A DNA stretch of 64,000 nt from Streptomyces sp. CG1 (GCF_041080625.1 NZ_CP163518.1:186001-250000); one strand, 5' to 3'; counted from the stretch's first letter, positions 53,974-63,354 are shown. Translations and numbers: made by a program. Notes: generated from the letters alone by a model not told the origin.

Positions 53974-54648
53974 ATGGTGCTGGCGGTCCTGCGCTGTGAC
54001 CAGCGGCCCGGCGACTTGGCCGGCGGCAACGGGGTGCACCGCACCACCGTCACCCGCTGGGTGCGCGAGGTCGTCGGTCTGCTGGCTGCCCGCGCCCCGC
54101 GCCTGGACCGCGCGTTGAAGAAGATCGCCCGAAAGGGCGGCGGGATCGTACTGCTGGACGGCACGTTGATCCGCCCCCGCAGACGCAGCGGAGACGAGAA
54201 CCGGAAGAACTACTCCGGCAAGAGCAAATGCCATGGCCTGCTCGTGATCGCGCTCACCGACGACAAGGACCGACTGATCTGGGTCTCGGCCGCCCGGCCC
54301 GGACGGGCCTCGGAGATCACGGCCTGCCGACACGATCAGCTCACGCACAAGTTGCGGACGGCCGGGCTCGGGGCCATCGCCGACCTGGGGTTCGTCGGAC
54401 TCGACGACATAGATCCCGACGCCGACCCCGCGGTGATCATCGACTATAAGGCCGCCCGGAACCGGCCCCTGACGCGAGGCCAGAAGCTCTCCAACAAAGC
54501 GCTCGCGGCCGTCCGGGCTCCGGTCGAGAACGGCTTCGCCCACCTCAAGAACTGGCGCGTGCTCGGCAAGGTCCGCACCGACCCGAGATGGGCGACCGCC
54601 CTGGTCAGGGCCCTGCTGGTCCTCACAAACCGCGAAGTCTCCCGGTGA
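53974..54648 (+). CDS. IS5-type transposase (DDE_Tnp_4)
   Basis: The frame is coding from about 53845 (LVYTARLPLSSATLNYLADL), but the first usable start is the ATG at 53974, so the true start may be lost or use a rare codon. The HTH is HRTTVTRWVREVVGLLAARA. First Asp lies in GGGIVLLDGTLIRPRR, second in LGAIADLGFVGLDDI, Glu in RAPVENGFAHLKNWRVLG. The end (VRALLVLTNREVSR) matches the family. It could be active if the start is functional. Confidence 0.75.
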   Translation: MVLAVLRCDQRPGDLAGGNGVHRTTVTRWVREVVGLLAARAPRLDRALKKIARKGGGIVLLDGTLIRPRRRSGDENRKNYSGKSKCHGLLVIALTDDKDRLIWVSAARPGRASEITACRHDQLTHKLRTAGLGAIADLGFVGLDDIDPDADPAVIIDYKAARNRPLTRGQKLSNKALAAVRAPVENGFAHLKNWRVLGKVRTDPRWATALVRALLVLTNREVSR

Positions 54649-54795
54649 CCGATGATCTCCGCCGTAGTCATCCGCCCACGACCAGCCCGAGCGCCCCGAA
54701 CCCCGCGCACACCAGACTCTTGACCTGCGGCTTCACGATGCACGCCGCTCAATGGGCAACAGGGTCACCCGTGCCTTCAAACGCCGCGCTTCAGG

Positions 54796-56178
54796 TCAGC
54801 GCGGCAGGGCCACCACGGCGCGCGTTCCGCCGCCGTCGGTTTCGGTGAGCGTGATCGTGCCGCCGTGCGCCGTGGCGATCTCCCGGGCGATGGGCAGCCC
54901 GAGCCCGGTGGAGCGGGTGCCGTGTCCCCGGTCGGCGTCGAGGCGGACGAAGCGGTCGAAGACCCGCTCGCGTTCCTCGACCGGGATTCCCGGTCCGTCA
55001 TCGCCGATCTCGACCCGGATGCCGTCCGGTTCGACCCCCGCCGTGACGGACACCCTCGTCCGCGCGTACCGGGCGGCGTTGTCGATGAGGTTGCGGAACA
55101 GCCGGGACAGGTCCTCCGGGTTGCCGGTCACCGTGGTGTGTGCCGGGACCGCGAGCTCGATCTCCAGGTGCGGCGCCGTGGTTGTCGCCCGGATCTCGGC
55201 GAGCAACGCGGACAGGTCGGCGGTTTGCCGGCGCGCGGCCAGCTTTCCGGCGTCGGCCCTGGCCAGGGCGAGGAGTTGGGAGATCAGCGCTTCGAGGCGT
55301 TCGGTCTGCCGGGCGGCCCGTGAGGCGATGTCGGGCCAGGGTGCGCGGTCGGGGTGTGCGAGTCCGACCTCGAGGCCGGTACGGATGGCCGTCAGAGGGC
55401 TGCGGAGTTCGTGGCTGGCGTCGGCGACGAAGCGGCGTTGGCGTGCGGCGGAGTCGTCCAGCCGGGCGAGCATGTCGTTCATGGTGCGGGCCAGGTGGCC
55501 GATCTCGTCGTCGGTGCCGGGCTCGGGGACGCGCTGGGACAACTCGGCGGCGGTGATGGCGGTGGCGGTGCGCCGGATCTGCTCCACCGGCCGCAGCGCG
55601 CGGCCGACCACCCACCACACGGTGCCGCATGCCACCAGGAGCGTGCCCGGCACGCCGATGACGAGCAGCCGGGCGAAGGTCTCGTCGACCTGGTCGCGTT
55701 GGTTGGTGGCAGTCAGGGTGATGACGGTGACCGGTCGGCCACCGACCTTGGTGTGCTCGCCGAGGACGGAGAGCTCGCCGGGAAGGACGCCGTCGGCGGC
55801 CTTCTGCCGAACCGGGGTCGTGGCATCCGCCGCAAGCGTGAACACAGCCGGTCTGCCGGCCAGATTGCGTGTCGAGGCGATGACGGTCCCGTCCGGCGCG
55901 AGGACCTGGGACTGGGCCTGCGCGTCGAGCACCGACGGCGGCAGTGGCTGCGGGAACGCCCCGCCGGTGGCCGACTGCTCGATCTGGACTGCATAGGTGC
56001 GCAGTTGCCCGGCGATGGTGCGCTTGGCCTGGCCGACCTGCAGCAGGTACATCACGAGGAGCCCGATGACGACGGCCGCGGTGAGCGCGAGACCGGCGAT
56101 GACCGTGACGCGGGTCCGCACGGTGCGGAGGCGCGCGCCGTGTGCCAGACGGCGCCAGGCGCGCGCAAGCCCGGTCAT
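54796..56178 (-). CDS. sensor histidine kinase
   Basis: The 460-residue protein overlaps the response regulator by ATGA. It has two transmembrane helices (VTVIAGLALTAAVVIGLLVM and LLVIGVPGTLLVACGTVWWV) around an extracellular sensor of about 120 residues. Then come HAMP (LRPVEQIRRTATAITAAELS), the phosphoacceptor FVADASHELRSPLTAIRTGL (His256), N-box RNLIDNAARYA and G-boxes GDDGPGIP and STGLGLPIAREI. It autophosphorylates and passes phosphate to the adjacent regulator. It is the last gene of the mmpL operon. Confidence 0.93.
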   Translation of the reverse strand: MTGLARAWRRLAHGARLRTVRTRVTVIAGLALTAAVVIGLLVMYLLQVGQAKRTIAGQLRTYAVQIEQSATGGAFPQPLPPSVLDAQAQSQVLAPDGTVIASTRNLAGRPAVFTLAADATTPVRQKAADGVLPGELSVLGEHTKVGGRPVTVITLTATNQRDQVDETFARLLVIGVPGTLLVACGTVWWVVGRALRPVEQIRRTATAITAAELSQRVPEPGTDDEIGHLARTMNDMLARLDDSAARQRRFVADASHELRSPLTAIRTGLEVGLAHPDRAPWPDIASRAARQTERLEALISQLLALARADAGKLAARRQTADLSALLAEIRATTTAPHLEIELAVPAHTTVTGNPEDLSRLFRNLIDNAARYARTRVSVTAGVEPDGIRVEIGDDGPGIPVEERERVFDRFVRLDADRGHGTRSTGLGLPIAREIATAHGGTITLTETDGGGTRAVVALPR

Positions 56179-56852
56179 GGATTCTCGCTTCTGATGACGT
56201 ATCCCTTGCCGCGCACGGTCTCGATGACGGTCGGCCCGCTCGGCCTCTCGATCTTGCGCCGCAGCCGGTGCACGAGGACCTCGACGATCGCCGGGTCGCC
56301 GGTGGAGTGGGCGTCCCAGCAGTGTTCCAGCAGTTCGGCCTTGGAGATGACGGAGCCCTTGCGCCGCAGCAGGTACTCCAGCACGGCGGCCTCCCGGCCG
56401 GTCACCTCCAGGGGCGCACCGTCGCGGGTGACGGTGCGCCCGGCGGGGTCCAGTGCCAGGCCGGCGGAGGTGAGCACCGCCGGCCTGGCACCGAGGGTGC
56501 GTCGGGTCAGGGAGCGCAGGTGTGCGAGGAGGACCGGGTAGGAGAACGGCTTGGAGAGGTAGTCGTCCGCACCGGAGTCCAGCCCCTCGGCGTGGTCGAG
56601 GTCGTCGTCCATGGCGGTGAGCATCAGGATTGGTGTCCAGCGCTCGCGCTCGCGCAGGCGCTTGGCCACCTGGTACCCGTCCAGGCCGGGCAGCATGACG
56701 TCCAGCACGATGACGTCGTAGGCGTTCTCCGTCGCCATCCACAGCCCATCCGTGCCGTTGTCCGTCGCGTCGACGACGTATCCCTCGGCCTGCAGGCCCC
56801 AGACCAGGGCCTCGGCGACGTCCGGCTCGTCCTCGACCACCAGCACCCGCAC
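56175..56852 (-). CDS. OmpR-type response regulator
   Basis: The 225-residue protein has a receiver domain (LVVEDEPDVAEALVWGL, phosphoacceptor Asp51 in VIVLDVMLPGLDGYQ, Lys in YLSKPF) and a winged-helix output domain (LEVTGREAAVLEYLLRRKGS, VEVLVHRLRRKIERPSGPTV, VRGKGYVIRSE). It starts three bases after the MmpL stop and overlaps the kinase start. It probably controls its own operon through the repeat at 59071. Confidence 0.93.
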   Translation of the reverse strand: MRVLVVEDEPDVAEALVWGLQAEGYVVDATDNGTDGLWMATENAYDVIVLDVMLPGLDGYQVAKRLRERERWTPILMLTAMDDDLDHAEGLDSGADDYLSKPFSYPVLLAHLRSLTRRTLGARPAVLTSAGLALDPAGRTVTRDGAPLEVTGREAAVLEYLLRRKGSVISKAELLEHCWDAHSTGDPAIVEVLVHRLRRKIERPSGPTVIETVRGKGYVIRSENP

Positions 56853-56855
56853 GGC

Positions 56856-59018
56856 CTATGCCTCCCCGATCCGCTGCGGAACCAGCTCCGGACGGGCCTC
56901 GTCGGCTGACCGCATCACCGGGAGCCGGAGCAGTCGCGCGGCCCGGTCCGGCAGCCACCAGTTCCAGTCGCCGAACAGCGAGACCAGTGCGGGCAGCAGC
57001 AGCATCCGGACCACCATAGCGTCCAGCACCACCCCGAACGCCAGGCCCATGGCGATCTCGCGCACGGTGACGTCGTTCGCCGTGGCCAGCGAGGCGAGCG
57101 CGAAGAACAGGATCAACGCGGCGGAGGTCACCAGGCGGCCGGTGCGCGACACACCCTCGATGATGCCCTCCCGCGTGGATCCGGTGCGGTCGTATCCCTC
57201 GCGGACCCTGGCCAGGATGAACACCTCATAGTCCATGGACACGCCGAACAGGAACCCGAAGATCAGCACCGGGGCAAGGGTGTCGATCGCGCCGTAGGTG
57301 GACGCGCCCCACAGCGCCTTCATGCCGATGCCGTGCTGGAAGACGATCACCAGCAGGCCGTAGGAGGCCGCCACGGACAGCATGTTGAGCAGCACGGCCT
57401 TGGCGGGTAGCAGGACCGACCGCATCCCGCGGGTCAGCAGCAGGAAGGTAACCATCGCCACCACAGCGAACAGCAGCGGGAACGAGCCGTAGGTGGCGCT
57501 GGTCTCGTCGATCTTTTGTGCGCCCTCGCCACCGGCCAGCACACCGGGTGGGACGCTGCGGCGGATGTCGGCCAGCGAGGTTCCGCCGTCGGCGCTGCCG
57601 GCCTCGTGGTACGGGATCGCGATGACCATCGCGCTGCCCCCGGTGTGCCAGGCCGGTCCTGCCGGGGCTGCGGCGCCGCGCAGGCTGGAAACGGTGTCCA
57701 GGGCGTTCACGGTGTTCCCCGCGTCGACGGCGTTCGGGACGTACACCGGCACCGCGGTCAACGTCCCGGACGGGAATCCGTCGGTTTCCAGGGTGTGCAG
57801 GCCGTCGGTGTAGGCGCCGGCGGTGGCCAGTGCGTGGCTGCTCGGCGTGGTGATGTCGATGGTCGCGGCGGTGGCGGTCAGCGCGGCCAGGATGCCCAGG
57901 CCCGCGACCGCCGAAGCCACGCGGTGCTTGATCACGAACTTCGACCAGCCGGTCCAGAACCGGCTGTCCGCCTGCCGTCGCGACGCCCGCCGCGGCCAGT
58001 CCACCCGCGGCCCGATCTTGGACAGCACCGTGGGGAGCAGCGTCAGCGCGACCAGGGTCGCGGTGGAGGGGATGAACAGCCCGGACACACCGATGCCGCG
58101 GACCATCGAGTTGGGGATGACGGTCAGCGCGAACAAGCCGAGCGAGGCCACCATGCCGCTGAACCAGACGCTGTGCCCGGCCCGCTGCACGGCCGCGCGC
58201 ACCGCTTCGTCGTTGCTCTTGCCGGCCGCGCGCTCCTCGCGCCAGCGGGTGACCACCAGCAGCGAGTAGTCGATCGACAGACCCAGGCCCAGCAGCGCCA
58301 CGATGTACTGCACGGCCGGGTGGATCGGCGAGGACGACGGCATCAGGAACGTCAGCCCGTAGACGAGCAGTTGCATCGTCAGCACCGAGATCAGGGCCAT
58401 GACCAGCGGCAACAGCGCCAGCAGCGACCCGAACACCCAGGCCAGGATCACCAGCGCGCCGATCGCTCCGATGATCAGCTCACCGGTGACGCTGGAGTTG
58501 CCGCCGCCGGTGGTGTTGCCGGCCTCCAGGGCCCGCAGACTGGTGCCGTGCACGGTCAGACCTGGGGCCGCGGCTGTGACAGACCTGGTGAGGGCGTCGA
58601 TCTGATCGGTGGCCATGTCGTCACCGGGCTTCGGCGGATAGGCCAGGACGATCGTGCTCGTCCCACCGTTCCCGACCAGCGTCCGACTGCCGGTCGAGGC
58701 GTAGGAGACCAGGCGCAGGCTCGGCGCCGCCGTGGCGATGCCCCTGTCCACCGCCCGCAGTTTCGCCTGCGCCTGCGGCGAATTGACGGTCTGTCCGGTC
58801 GGGAGGTCCAGGACCACGACAGCGGGGTCCTGGGTCGCACCTCCGTAGCTCCGGGCGATCTGCACGTTGGCGGTGTAGCCGGGGCCGGTGACATGGGTGC
58901 CTGGTTGCAGCCGGCCCGAGAGCGACGGCGCCACCAGCATGCCCACCACCGTGATCACCAGCCAGCTGAGACCCACCACCAGCCGATGGCGGATCACCCA
59001 TCCGCTCAGCTTCTCCAC
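56856..59018 (-). CDS. MMPL/RND-family transporter
   Basis: The 720-residue protein has the MmpL layout: one helix (LVVGLSWLVITVVGMLVAPS), a periplasm-side loop of about 130 residues, and a first bundle of helices containing GLGLSIDYSLLVVTRWREER (the conserved intramembrane Asp-Tyr region). A second loop and a second bundle follow (LIFGFLFGVSMDYEVFILAR, with GVSMDYE the matching site). It would export lipids or drugs using proton motive force. It is the first gene of a three-gene operon with a two-component system, which suggests induced export in response to membrane or drug stress. Confidence 0.92.
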   Translation of the reverse strand: MEKLSGWVIRHRLVVGLSWLVITVVGMLVAPSLSGRLQPGTHVTGPGYTANVQIARSYGGATQDPAVVVLDLPTGQTVNSPQAQAKLRAVDRGIATAAPSLRLVSYASTGSRTLVGNGGTSTIVLAYPPKPGDDMATDQIDALTRSVTAAAPGLTVHGTSLRALEAGNTTGGGNSSVTGELIIGAIGALVILAWVFGSLLALLPLVMALISVLTMQLLVYGLTFLMPSSSPIHPAVQYIVALLGLGLSIDYSLLVVTRWREERAAGKSNDEAVRAAVQRAGHSVWFSGMVASLGLFALTVIPNSMVRGIGVSGLFIPSTATLVALTLLPTVLSKIGPRVDWPRRASRRQADSRFWTGWSKFVIKHRVASAVAGLGILAALTATAATIDITTPSSHALATAGAYTDGLHTLETDGFPSGTLTAVPVYVPNAVDAGNTVNALDTVSSLRGAAAPAGPAWHTGGSAMVIAIPYHEAGSADGGTSLADIRRSVPPGVLAGGEGAQKIDETSATYGSFPLLFAVVAMVTFLLLTRGMRSVLLPAKAVLLNMLSVAASYGLLVIVFQHGIGMKALWGASTYGAIDTLAPVLIFGFLFGVSMDYEVFILARVREGYDRTGSTREGIIEGVSRTGRLVTSAALILFFALASLATANDVTVREIAMGLAFGVVLDAMVVRMLLLPALVSLFGDWNWWLPDRAARLLRLPVMRSADEARPELVPQRIGEA

Positions 59019-59070
59019 GATTCCCTCCCAGTGACCGGCAGCGGCGGCAGCCGCTGCTCACCTCACTGAC

Positions 59071-59095
59071 GGAAGGTAGGGAGAGCTTCCTTACC
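59071..59095. promoter_or_regulatory. GGAAGGTAG-type repeat upstream of mmpL
   Basis: GGAAGGTAGGGAGAGCTTCC followed by TTACC contains inverted arms (GGAAG/CTTCC) and an overlapping GGTA/TACC pair. It lies 53-77 bases before the mmpL start, where an OmpR-type regulator site would be expected. Confidence 0.4.
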
Positions 59096-59189
59096 GGACG
59101 CTTTCAGCGCCCGGCGCGGACCGGCACACGCTCGTGCGGTGCCGCGTCAGGAACGTCCGGTTCCCGGCCCGACGGCGCGCGCCTCACGG

Positions 59190-59310
59190 TCACGCCGACA
59201 TGTCCTGCTCGCCGCCTTCGGGCATGCCGTGCACGACGCCGTCGCGCACGGCATCCCCGACGACCACCGCCTGCGCGACGGCGACCTGGTCAGCATCGAC
59301 TGCGGAGCAG
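59190..59310 (+). pseudogene. methionine aminopeptidase remnant
   Basis: The plus strand reads [20 protein letters not shown], then [10 protein letters not shown], the conserved VCxSVNxxVxHGIPxxRxLxDGDxVxxDxGA segment of type I methionine aminopeptidase. It includes the first metal-binding Asp (IDCG). Everything before and after is lost. Confidence 0.65.
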
Positions 59311-59424
59311 CCGCAGTGCGTCATGAGATATGCGTCGGCGAGCATGGCCGCTCTTCCCGGTCGTCATGGGAGGCAGCACTCGGGCCGGCGCCGCCGCCGG
59401 CCGAGCGGGGCTGTGGCCACGCGG

Positions 59425-59580
59425 TCACTGCCGGGAGGAGGGGATCAGCGCGCGGAACCCTGTGATCAGCGCGTTGAGGCCCACCTCGGACTCATCATCG
59501 CTGTCGACATCCGCAAGCACGTCGGCGTGTCGCACGAGCAGCGGGAGAGCGGCCTCGTCACGCGAGCTGAAGAGCAGGCG
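59425..59580 (-). pseudogene. possible TetR-regulator C-terminal remnant
   Basis: The end LLVRHADVLADVDSDDESEV, then [18 protein letters not shown], resembles the last helix of TetR-family proteins (xFGLxALIxGLRALIP). No HTH part is present. It abuts the truncated IS copy. Confidence 0.4.
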
Positions 59581-59845
59581 GCGGTGACGGCGCCCTTCGC
59601 GCTGCAACGCGTCCAATCCGGTGCGGGATCAGCAGCACCGCACGCCCCGCCACCTGCGCTTTCACCGGAACCGCCCCGGCGGCCTCCGTATCGGCCCGGT
59701 CCTGTTCGGCCAGACGGAGCAGGACCCGCTCAGCGATCCCCAGCTCCTCCCGCTCGGCCTCGACCTCCCGAAGACGCTTGGCCAACTCCTCGGCGAGCGC
59801 GTCCAGTTCGCTACGGCGAGCCGTGATCCGCTCCAGATCGGACAT
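59558..59845 (-). CDS. coiled-coil protein of the truncated IS copy
   Basis: MSDLERITARRSELDALAEE and VEAEREELGIAERVLLRLAE are close to the protein at 53299, and the upstream 200 bases also match the left part of that IS. Similarity stops near GRAVLLIPHRIG (about 59616), where the copy was cut. The remaining frame to 59558 is unrelated. The winged-helix part is missing. Confidence 0.7.
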   Translation of the reverse strand: MSDLERITARRSELDALAEELAKRLREVEAEREELGIAERVLLRLAEQDRADTEAAGAVPVKAQVAGRAVLLIPHRIGRVAARRAPSPPPALQLA

Positions 59846-60054
59846 CCCACACCCTCCCCGCGATCCCCGGCGTAACGACATGGTGACGGATCGTAGGCCG
59901 CCCGCTCGCGCAGGCGCAGCAGCACCAGAAAACCCCCACGACCGACCGGTCAGACGATCTTCACCATGGACACCCGCCGCCGACCAGCCCGAGCACCCCC
60001 GACCCCGCGCACACCAGCCCGCCCGACCTGCACTTTTCACGATGCACACTGCTC

Positions 60055-60230
60055 AGTGGATGCCCCAGGTCTCCGAACCGACGGAAGATGAAGTGCGGAC
60101 CTACATGCCCCTCAGCGGGAGGCTGCTTCGCCAACATGGCCGCAACCACCTTGCGCCCGACGGTGACCTCCCGAGGAGTCAACACGTCTGGAACCACGAG
60201 GTATCCCTGTTGGCGGAACGTCGTCCTCAT
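60055..60230 (-). pseudogene. phytanoyl-CoA dioxygenase-like gene, 5' part
   Basis: The ATG at 60230 (or a GTG at 60245) begins MRTTFRQQGYLVVPDVLTPR, the usual N-terminus of PhyH-like oxygenases, and continues to RRFGDLGHPL. At 60055 the compound transposon begins. The reading frame continues exactly at 53086. The 250 bases upstream of the start (60246-60481) probably hold its promoter; no other gene was seen there. Confidence 0.85.
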
Positions 60231-60481
60231 ATCGTCAGTGATCACAGCAGCCACCGCCTCAGTCCACCAACCGACACTCCTGATCGGCAAACGAATTACC
60301 GTTGTCAATGCGGCCGTCACCACGGAGCTGATCTACAAGAACACCGCGGAAGATCTTGAAGCAAGGGTCTCACAGGCGGTGGGTTGTCCCCACGGTGACG
60401 TCATTTCTCACGAACACTGCAAGCCGCCCACTCCCTCGACTGCCTCCAAACCCGGTCGACAAGCGCTGCTGCCTGAAGTGA

Positions 60482-60781
60482 ACGAAGTCCATCGTGCTCT
60501 CCGCCGCGGTACTGAAGGACGCGGCCGCGCTCCTTGCCGAGTACGAGGCCAGGCAGTGGGTGCCAAAGCAGGCCGAACGGGAGCTCGCGTAAGGCCTCGC
60601 CCATGGCCAGTGGACCAGGGCGTTCTTCCGCACCTCCCTGCGCGACGTGCCGCCGGCCGTGCGGTCCGGCCGGCTCATCGACGTGTTCGCCCCGGCCACC
60701 CAGGTCCTGGACCAGGCCGACGTCGACGGAGTCCTCGTGCACAAGCTGCGCGTCCTGATCGACGCGATCACGCCGGACTGA
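60482..60781 (+). pseudogene. hypothetical protein gene with nonsense codon and lost start
   Basis: The plus strand reads SIVLSAAVLKDAAALLAEYE, then QWVPKQAERELA, a TAA, then in the same frame GLAHGQWTRAFFRTSLRDVP and VLDQADVDGVLVHKLRVLID to TGA. No start codon precedes the first part. Family unknown; it looks like a small helical protein. Confidence 0.45.
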
Positions 60782-61033
60782 TCTGCCGCGCCAGGCTGGG
60801 GCCGGTGAAAGCCCGTACCCAGCCGCGTCGGCAGGGACCTACGCTCCCGTCATGTACAGCAGAGCGTTCGGCCGCCCACGCCCGTTGCCGGCGCTTTCCG
60901 GATCGGGGTCTTCGACACATCGGTGCTCACCCAGGACATCACCGCCACGCCGAGCGGGGCCGACCGTCCTCGATCCTGGACGAGATGCGGCATGCAACGC
61001 TGCGCGGCTCCCTCGCGCAGGAGAGACTCCGAA
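60782..61033. other. gap without a recognised gene
   Basis: Frames on both strands are open here but none shows a domain, a ribosome binding site or a signal sequence. Confidence 0.3.
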
Positions 61034-61225
61034 TCAGCCAACAACGTCTGCCACGCAGATAGGGAGGTTGAGGATGTACCCCGGAACGCAGGGATCGCTG
61101 TCTGCCGGAGGTGTCGGCCTGGTCACGACGGAAGCGTGTGCCACAGGGGCTGCGGCGGCGACACCTCCTGCGAGGACCCCGGTGGTGATCAGTCCAGTGA
61201 GGATGATGGCGATGGGCCTGAGCAT
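61034..61225 (-). CDS. small secreted peptide precursor
   Basis: The ATG at 61225 has GGAGG six bases upstream. The 63-residue product is a Sec signal (MLRPIAIILTGLITTGVLAG, Ala-rich cleavage near 30) followed by about 30 residues with two Cys (DPCVPGYILNLPICVADVVG). A disulfide-closed extracellular peptide is likely. Family not recognised; chaplin-like features are absent. Confidence 0.7.
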   Translation of the reverse strand: MLRPIAIILTGLITTGVLAGGVAAAAPVAHASVVTRPTPPADSDPCVPGYILNLPICVADVVG

Positions 61226-61589
61226 GTGCGTCCTCCATCTGTGGTCGGAAGTGATGTCGACCGTAGGCACGCCGCCGCCACATCGGTGGCATTTGCTGAT
61301 GGACCGTCCGGGTGGTGATGGATGACCTGTGTGTTGCCATTCAGCCGTCGCCCGACCATCGACGCCCCTCATGATGCCGCCGGCAGGGCCAACGCTGCCG
61401 GACGTGGCACTAGCCAGCGGCGGCGGGCGACCAAGCAAAGGCTTGACCAGCCCCTGCTCGCGCCTGCGTGTCGCTCGTTACCCCGGCCGAAGACCCGGGA
61501 CGGGAAGTACAGGAGTCCGACCGCTACTGAGGACGACGGTTTGATGTCGTCTCGTGACAGGCGCGCCAGCCGGAGAGGGACCTGTTATC
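61226..61589. other. gap without a recognised gene
   Basis: No coding or RNA signal could be supported. The region should include the promoter of the small secreted peptide (minus strand). Confidence 0.35.
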
Positions 61590-63251
61590 TCAGGGCCGCA
61601 CCAGTATTCGTGTGACCCCGGCGACCAGCGTCGTGGCTAGTGTCCAGCCACTGATGATTAGCGCATAGGCCAGCGCCTGGCTGGACCCGCTCGGATTCCA
61701 CGCGCCCGATTGACCGAGGCTCACTACCGGCACCAACAGGTCGAGCGTGTAGGCGACCGAGTTGAAATGCGGTCCGCCCGTGCCCAGCGGTGCGGGGTGG
61801 TGGGAGGCGAAGTAGACCGATCCGGCGGCGAGCAGGCCCAACAACCACAGCCCGGCCAGCCACGGCCGATACCCGTAGCCGACCGTTGCGTCCTGGAGAA
61901 GGCCCCATGCTTTCGCTGGCAGGCCCGCCGCCTCACGTCGCCGCCGCTGCTGGGCAAGCAGCACCCGCCGCGACTCGCCGTCACGCCCCACCGCGCGGTA
62001 GCGCGCGGCCAGCTGCTCGTAAGGCTGAGGCTGATACGCGTCACGAGCCAGCCACGGCAGTCGCATCCCGGCCGTCGGCAACGGCATCAGTTCGTCATAG
62101 ACGAAGCCGTCCAGGCGCAGCTTGTCGGGCCAGGACGCGGCGTCGTCCTCGAACGTTGTAGTCCGTGCCCGCCGCAAGTCCAGGCTGTGCGCGGTGAATC
62201 CCTCATTGCAGAACATCGCCCCTTCGACGCGCGCGCCGGAGGCGTTGAGCGTGCCCAGTCGCGCACCGCTCAGTGTCAGCGGCCCGACGACACGGGCCGA
62301 GTTGAGCCGGACCGCGCCCGAAGTCGTGACGCCCGACAGGTTGACACCGCCCTCGACCGAGATGTGGTCTGCGCGCAGCGCCGTTTGGCCGTGGTCGTCC
62401 ACCAGGTCGGCGTCGGGCAGCATGAGCCCGCCCTTGATCATGGCGTCGCTGAGGTCGACGCCGCCGGTGACGGTGAACTGGTTCTTCGCTCGGGTGTTGC
62501 CACGGCGGGCGAACATGCCGGTGTCCACGCGCAGCCCCTGCGCCAGCAGGGCGGGCGTGGGTGGGCGGTTGGGCTCCTCGTGGGTGATCCGGGCGCCGTC
62601 CAGATGCAGGTAGCCGCCGATGCGCGCGCCGGGGAGCCGGAACTGTCCGTCGATGACGACGTCGTGGCAGTACATCGCGGTCTCGACGACGAGCAGGTCG
62701 CCGTTGACGGCGGTGCGCGGCGGCGTCCAGTCGGCGTCAGGGTCCGGTGGTTCGGGCGGGGGCGCGGTGATCGTGGTCCCGCTGATTTCGATCTCGAAGA
62801 CGCGTGCCGCGTAGAGGCTGAGCCGGTCGAGGCGGCAGCCCTCCATCTGGAACTCGCCGCGGATCTCGGCGCGGTTGGCTTCCAGCACGGTGAGGTAGCA
62901 GCCGCGCAGGCGCACGCTGCGAGTCTCGGCTTCGGCGAGGTCCAGGCCGTCGTCGAAGCAGCAGTGCTCGAAGTCGAGTGCGTAGGGGACTTGCGTGTGG
63001 GCGAGCGTGAGTCGCCCGACGACACGAGCGCCGGCCAGTTTGACCCCCGCGCCGCGGTTCGCATCGGGCCCGCTGCCGGTCAGCAGCGCCGCGATCACCT
63101 CGGCGCGAATGTCGCGGGTGCGCGGCCACGACGTCGCTTGGCCGGGGCCGTCGTCGGGTCCGGAGCGCAGGTCGACCAGGGCGCCGGTGGGGAAAGCGTG
63201 CCAGAGCCGCTCCTCGGTGGCCGTCACGGTGCTGATCTGGAAGCCGCTCAC
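61590..63251 (-). CDS. beta-helix-type membrane protein
   Basis: The 553-residue protein starts MSGFQISTVTATEERLWHAF. Residues 50-380 are rows of short hydrophobic strands with turn residues (VKLAGARVVGRLTLAHTQVP, GEFQMEGCRLDRLSLYAARV, GGYLHLDGARITHEE, GPLTLSGARLGTLNASGARV), which suggests a right-handed beta-helix or bactofilin/pentapeptide-like stack. After a basic helical region (RYRAVGRDGESRRVLLAQQR) two transmembrane helices follow (WLAGLWLLGLLAAGSVYFAS and ALAYALIISGWTLATTLVAG). Streptomycete homologues are often named membrane-associated oxidoreductase, but no cofactor site is visible, so I do not accept that name. It is probably a cytoplasmic scaffold anchored to the membrane. Confidence 0.8.
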   Translation of the reverse strand: MSGFQISTVTATEERLWHAFPTGALVDLRSGPDDGPGQATSWPRTRDIRAEVIAALLTGSGPDANRGAGVKLAGARVVGRLTLAHTQVPYALDFEHCCFDDGLDLAEAETRSVRLRGCYLTVLEANRAEIRGEFQMEGCRLDRLSLYAARVFEIEISGTTITAPPPEPPDPDADWTPPRTAVNGDLLVVETAMYCHDVVIDGQFRLPGARIGGYLHLDGARITHEEPNRPPTPALLAQGLRVDTGMFARRGNTRAKNQFTVTGGVDLSDAMIKGGLMLPDADLVDDHGQTALRADHISVEGGVNLSGVTTSGAVRLNSARVVGPLTLSGARLGTLNASGARVEGAMFCNEGFTAHSLDLRRARTTTFEDDAASWPDKLRLDGFVYDELMPLPTAGMRLPWLARDAYQPQPYEQLAARYRAVGRDGESRRVLLAQQRRRREAAGLPAKAWGLLQDATVGYGYRPWLAGLWLLGLLAAGSVYFASHHPAPLGTGGPHFNSVAYTLDLLVPVVSLGQSGAWNPSGSSQALAYALIISGWTLATTLVAGVTRILVRP

Positions 63252-63354
63252 GGCATTCGAGCATCGCTGGACAGGGTCGGCAGCGCAAGGGGATTGCCTG
63301 CGCGGCGGACGATCGCGGCGGGCGAGTTTCCGACGACGACGGCGTTTCGCGACG

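Larger units (their letters stand above)
53090..54750 (+). mobile_element. complete left IS copy of the compound transposon
   Basis: The left terminus at 53090 and the right terminus at 54750 (inverted, 18 of 20 matching, longer similarity inward) enclose a small coiled-coil/winged-helix gene and an IS5-type transposase. The outer flanks differ (AGT left, AAT right), as expected when the IS moved as part of the larger unit. Confidence 0.8.
53090..60054. mobile_element. 6.97-kb compound transposon with mmpL and two-component genes
   Basis: The outer ends are inverted copies of the same IS terminus (GAGTGGTGTGCATCGTGAAG at 53090; GAGCAGTGTGCATCGTGAAA reading in from 60054). AGT flanks both sides (53087-53089 and 60055-60057). 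Removing the element plus one AGT rejoins the dioxygenase gene in frame. A complete IS lies at the left end; only a terminus and a small gene of a second copy lie at the right. Confidence 0.88.

Noticed and set aside
61590..63251. Oxidoreductase function
   Set aside because: No nucleotide, flavin or metal motif was visible in the sequence.
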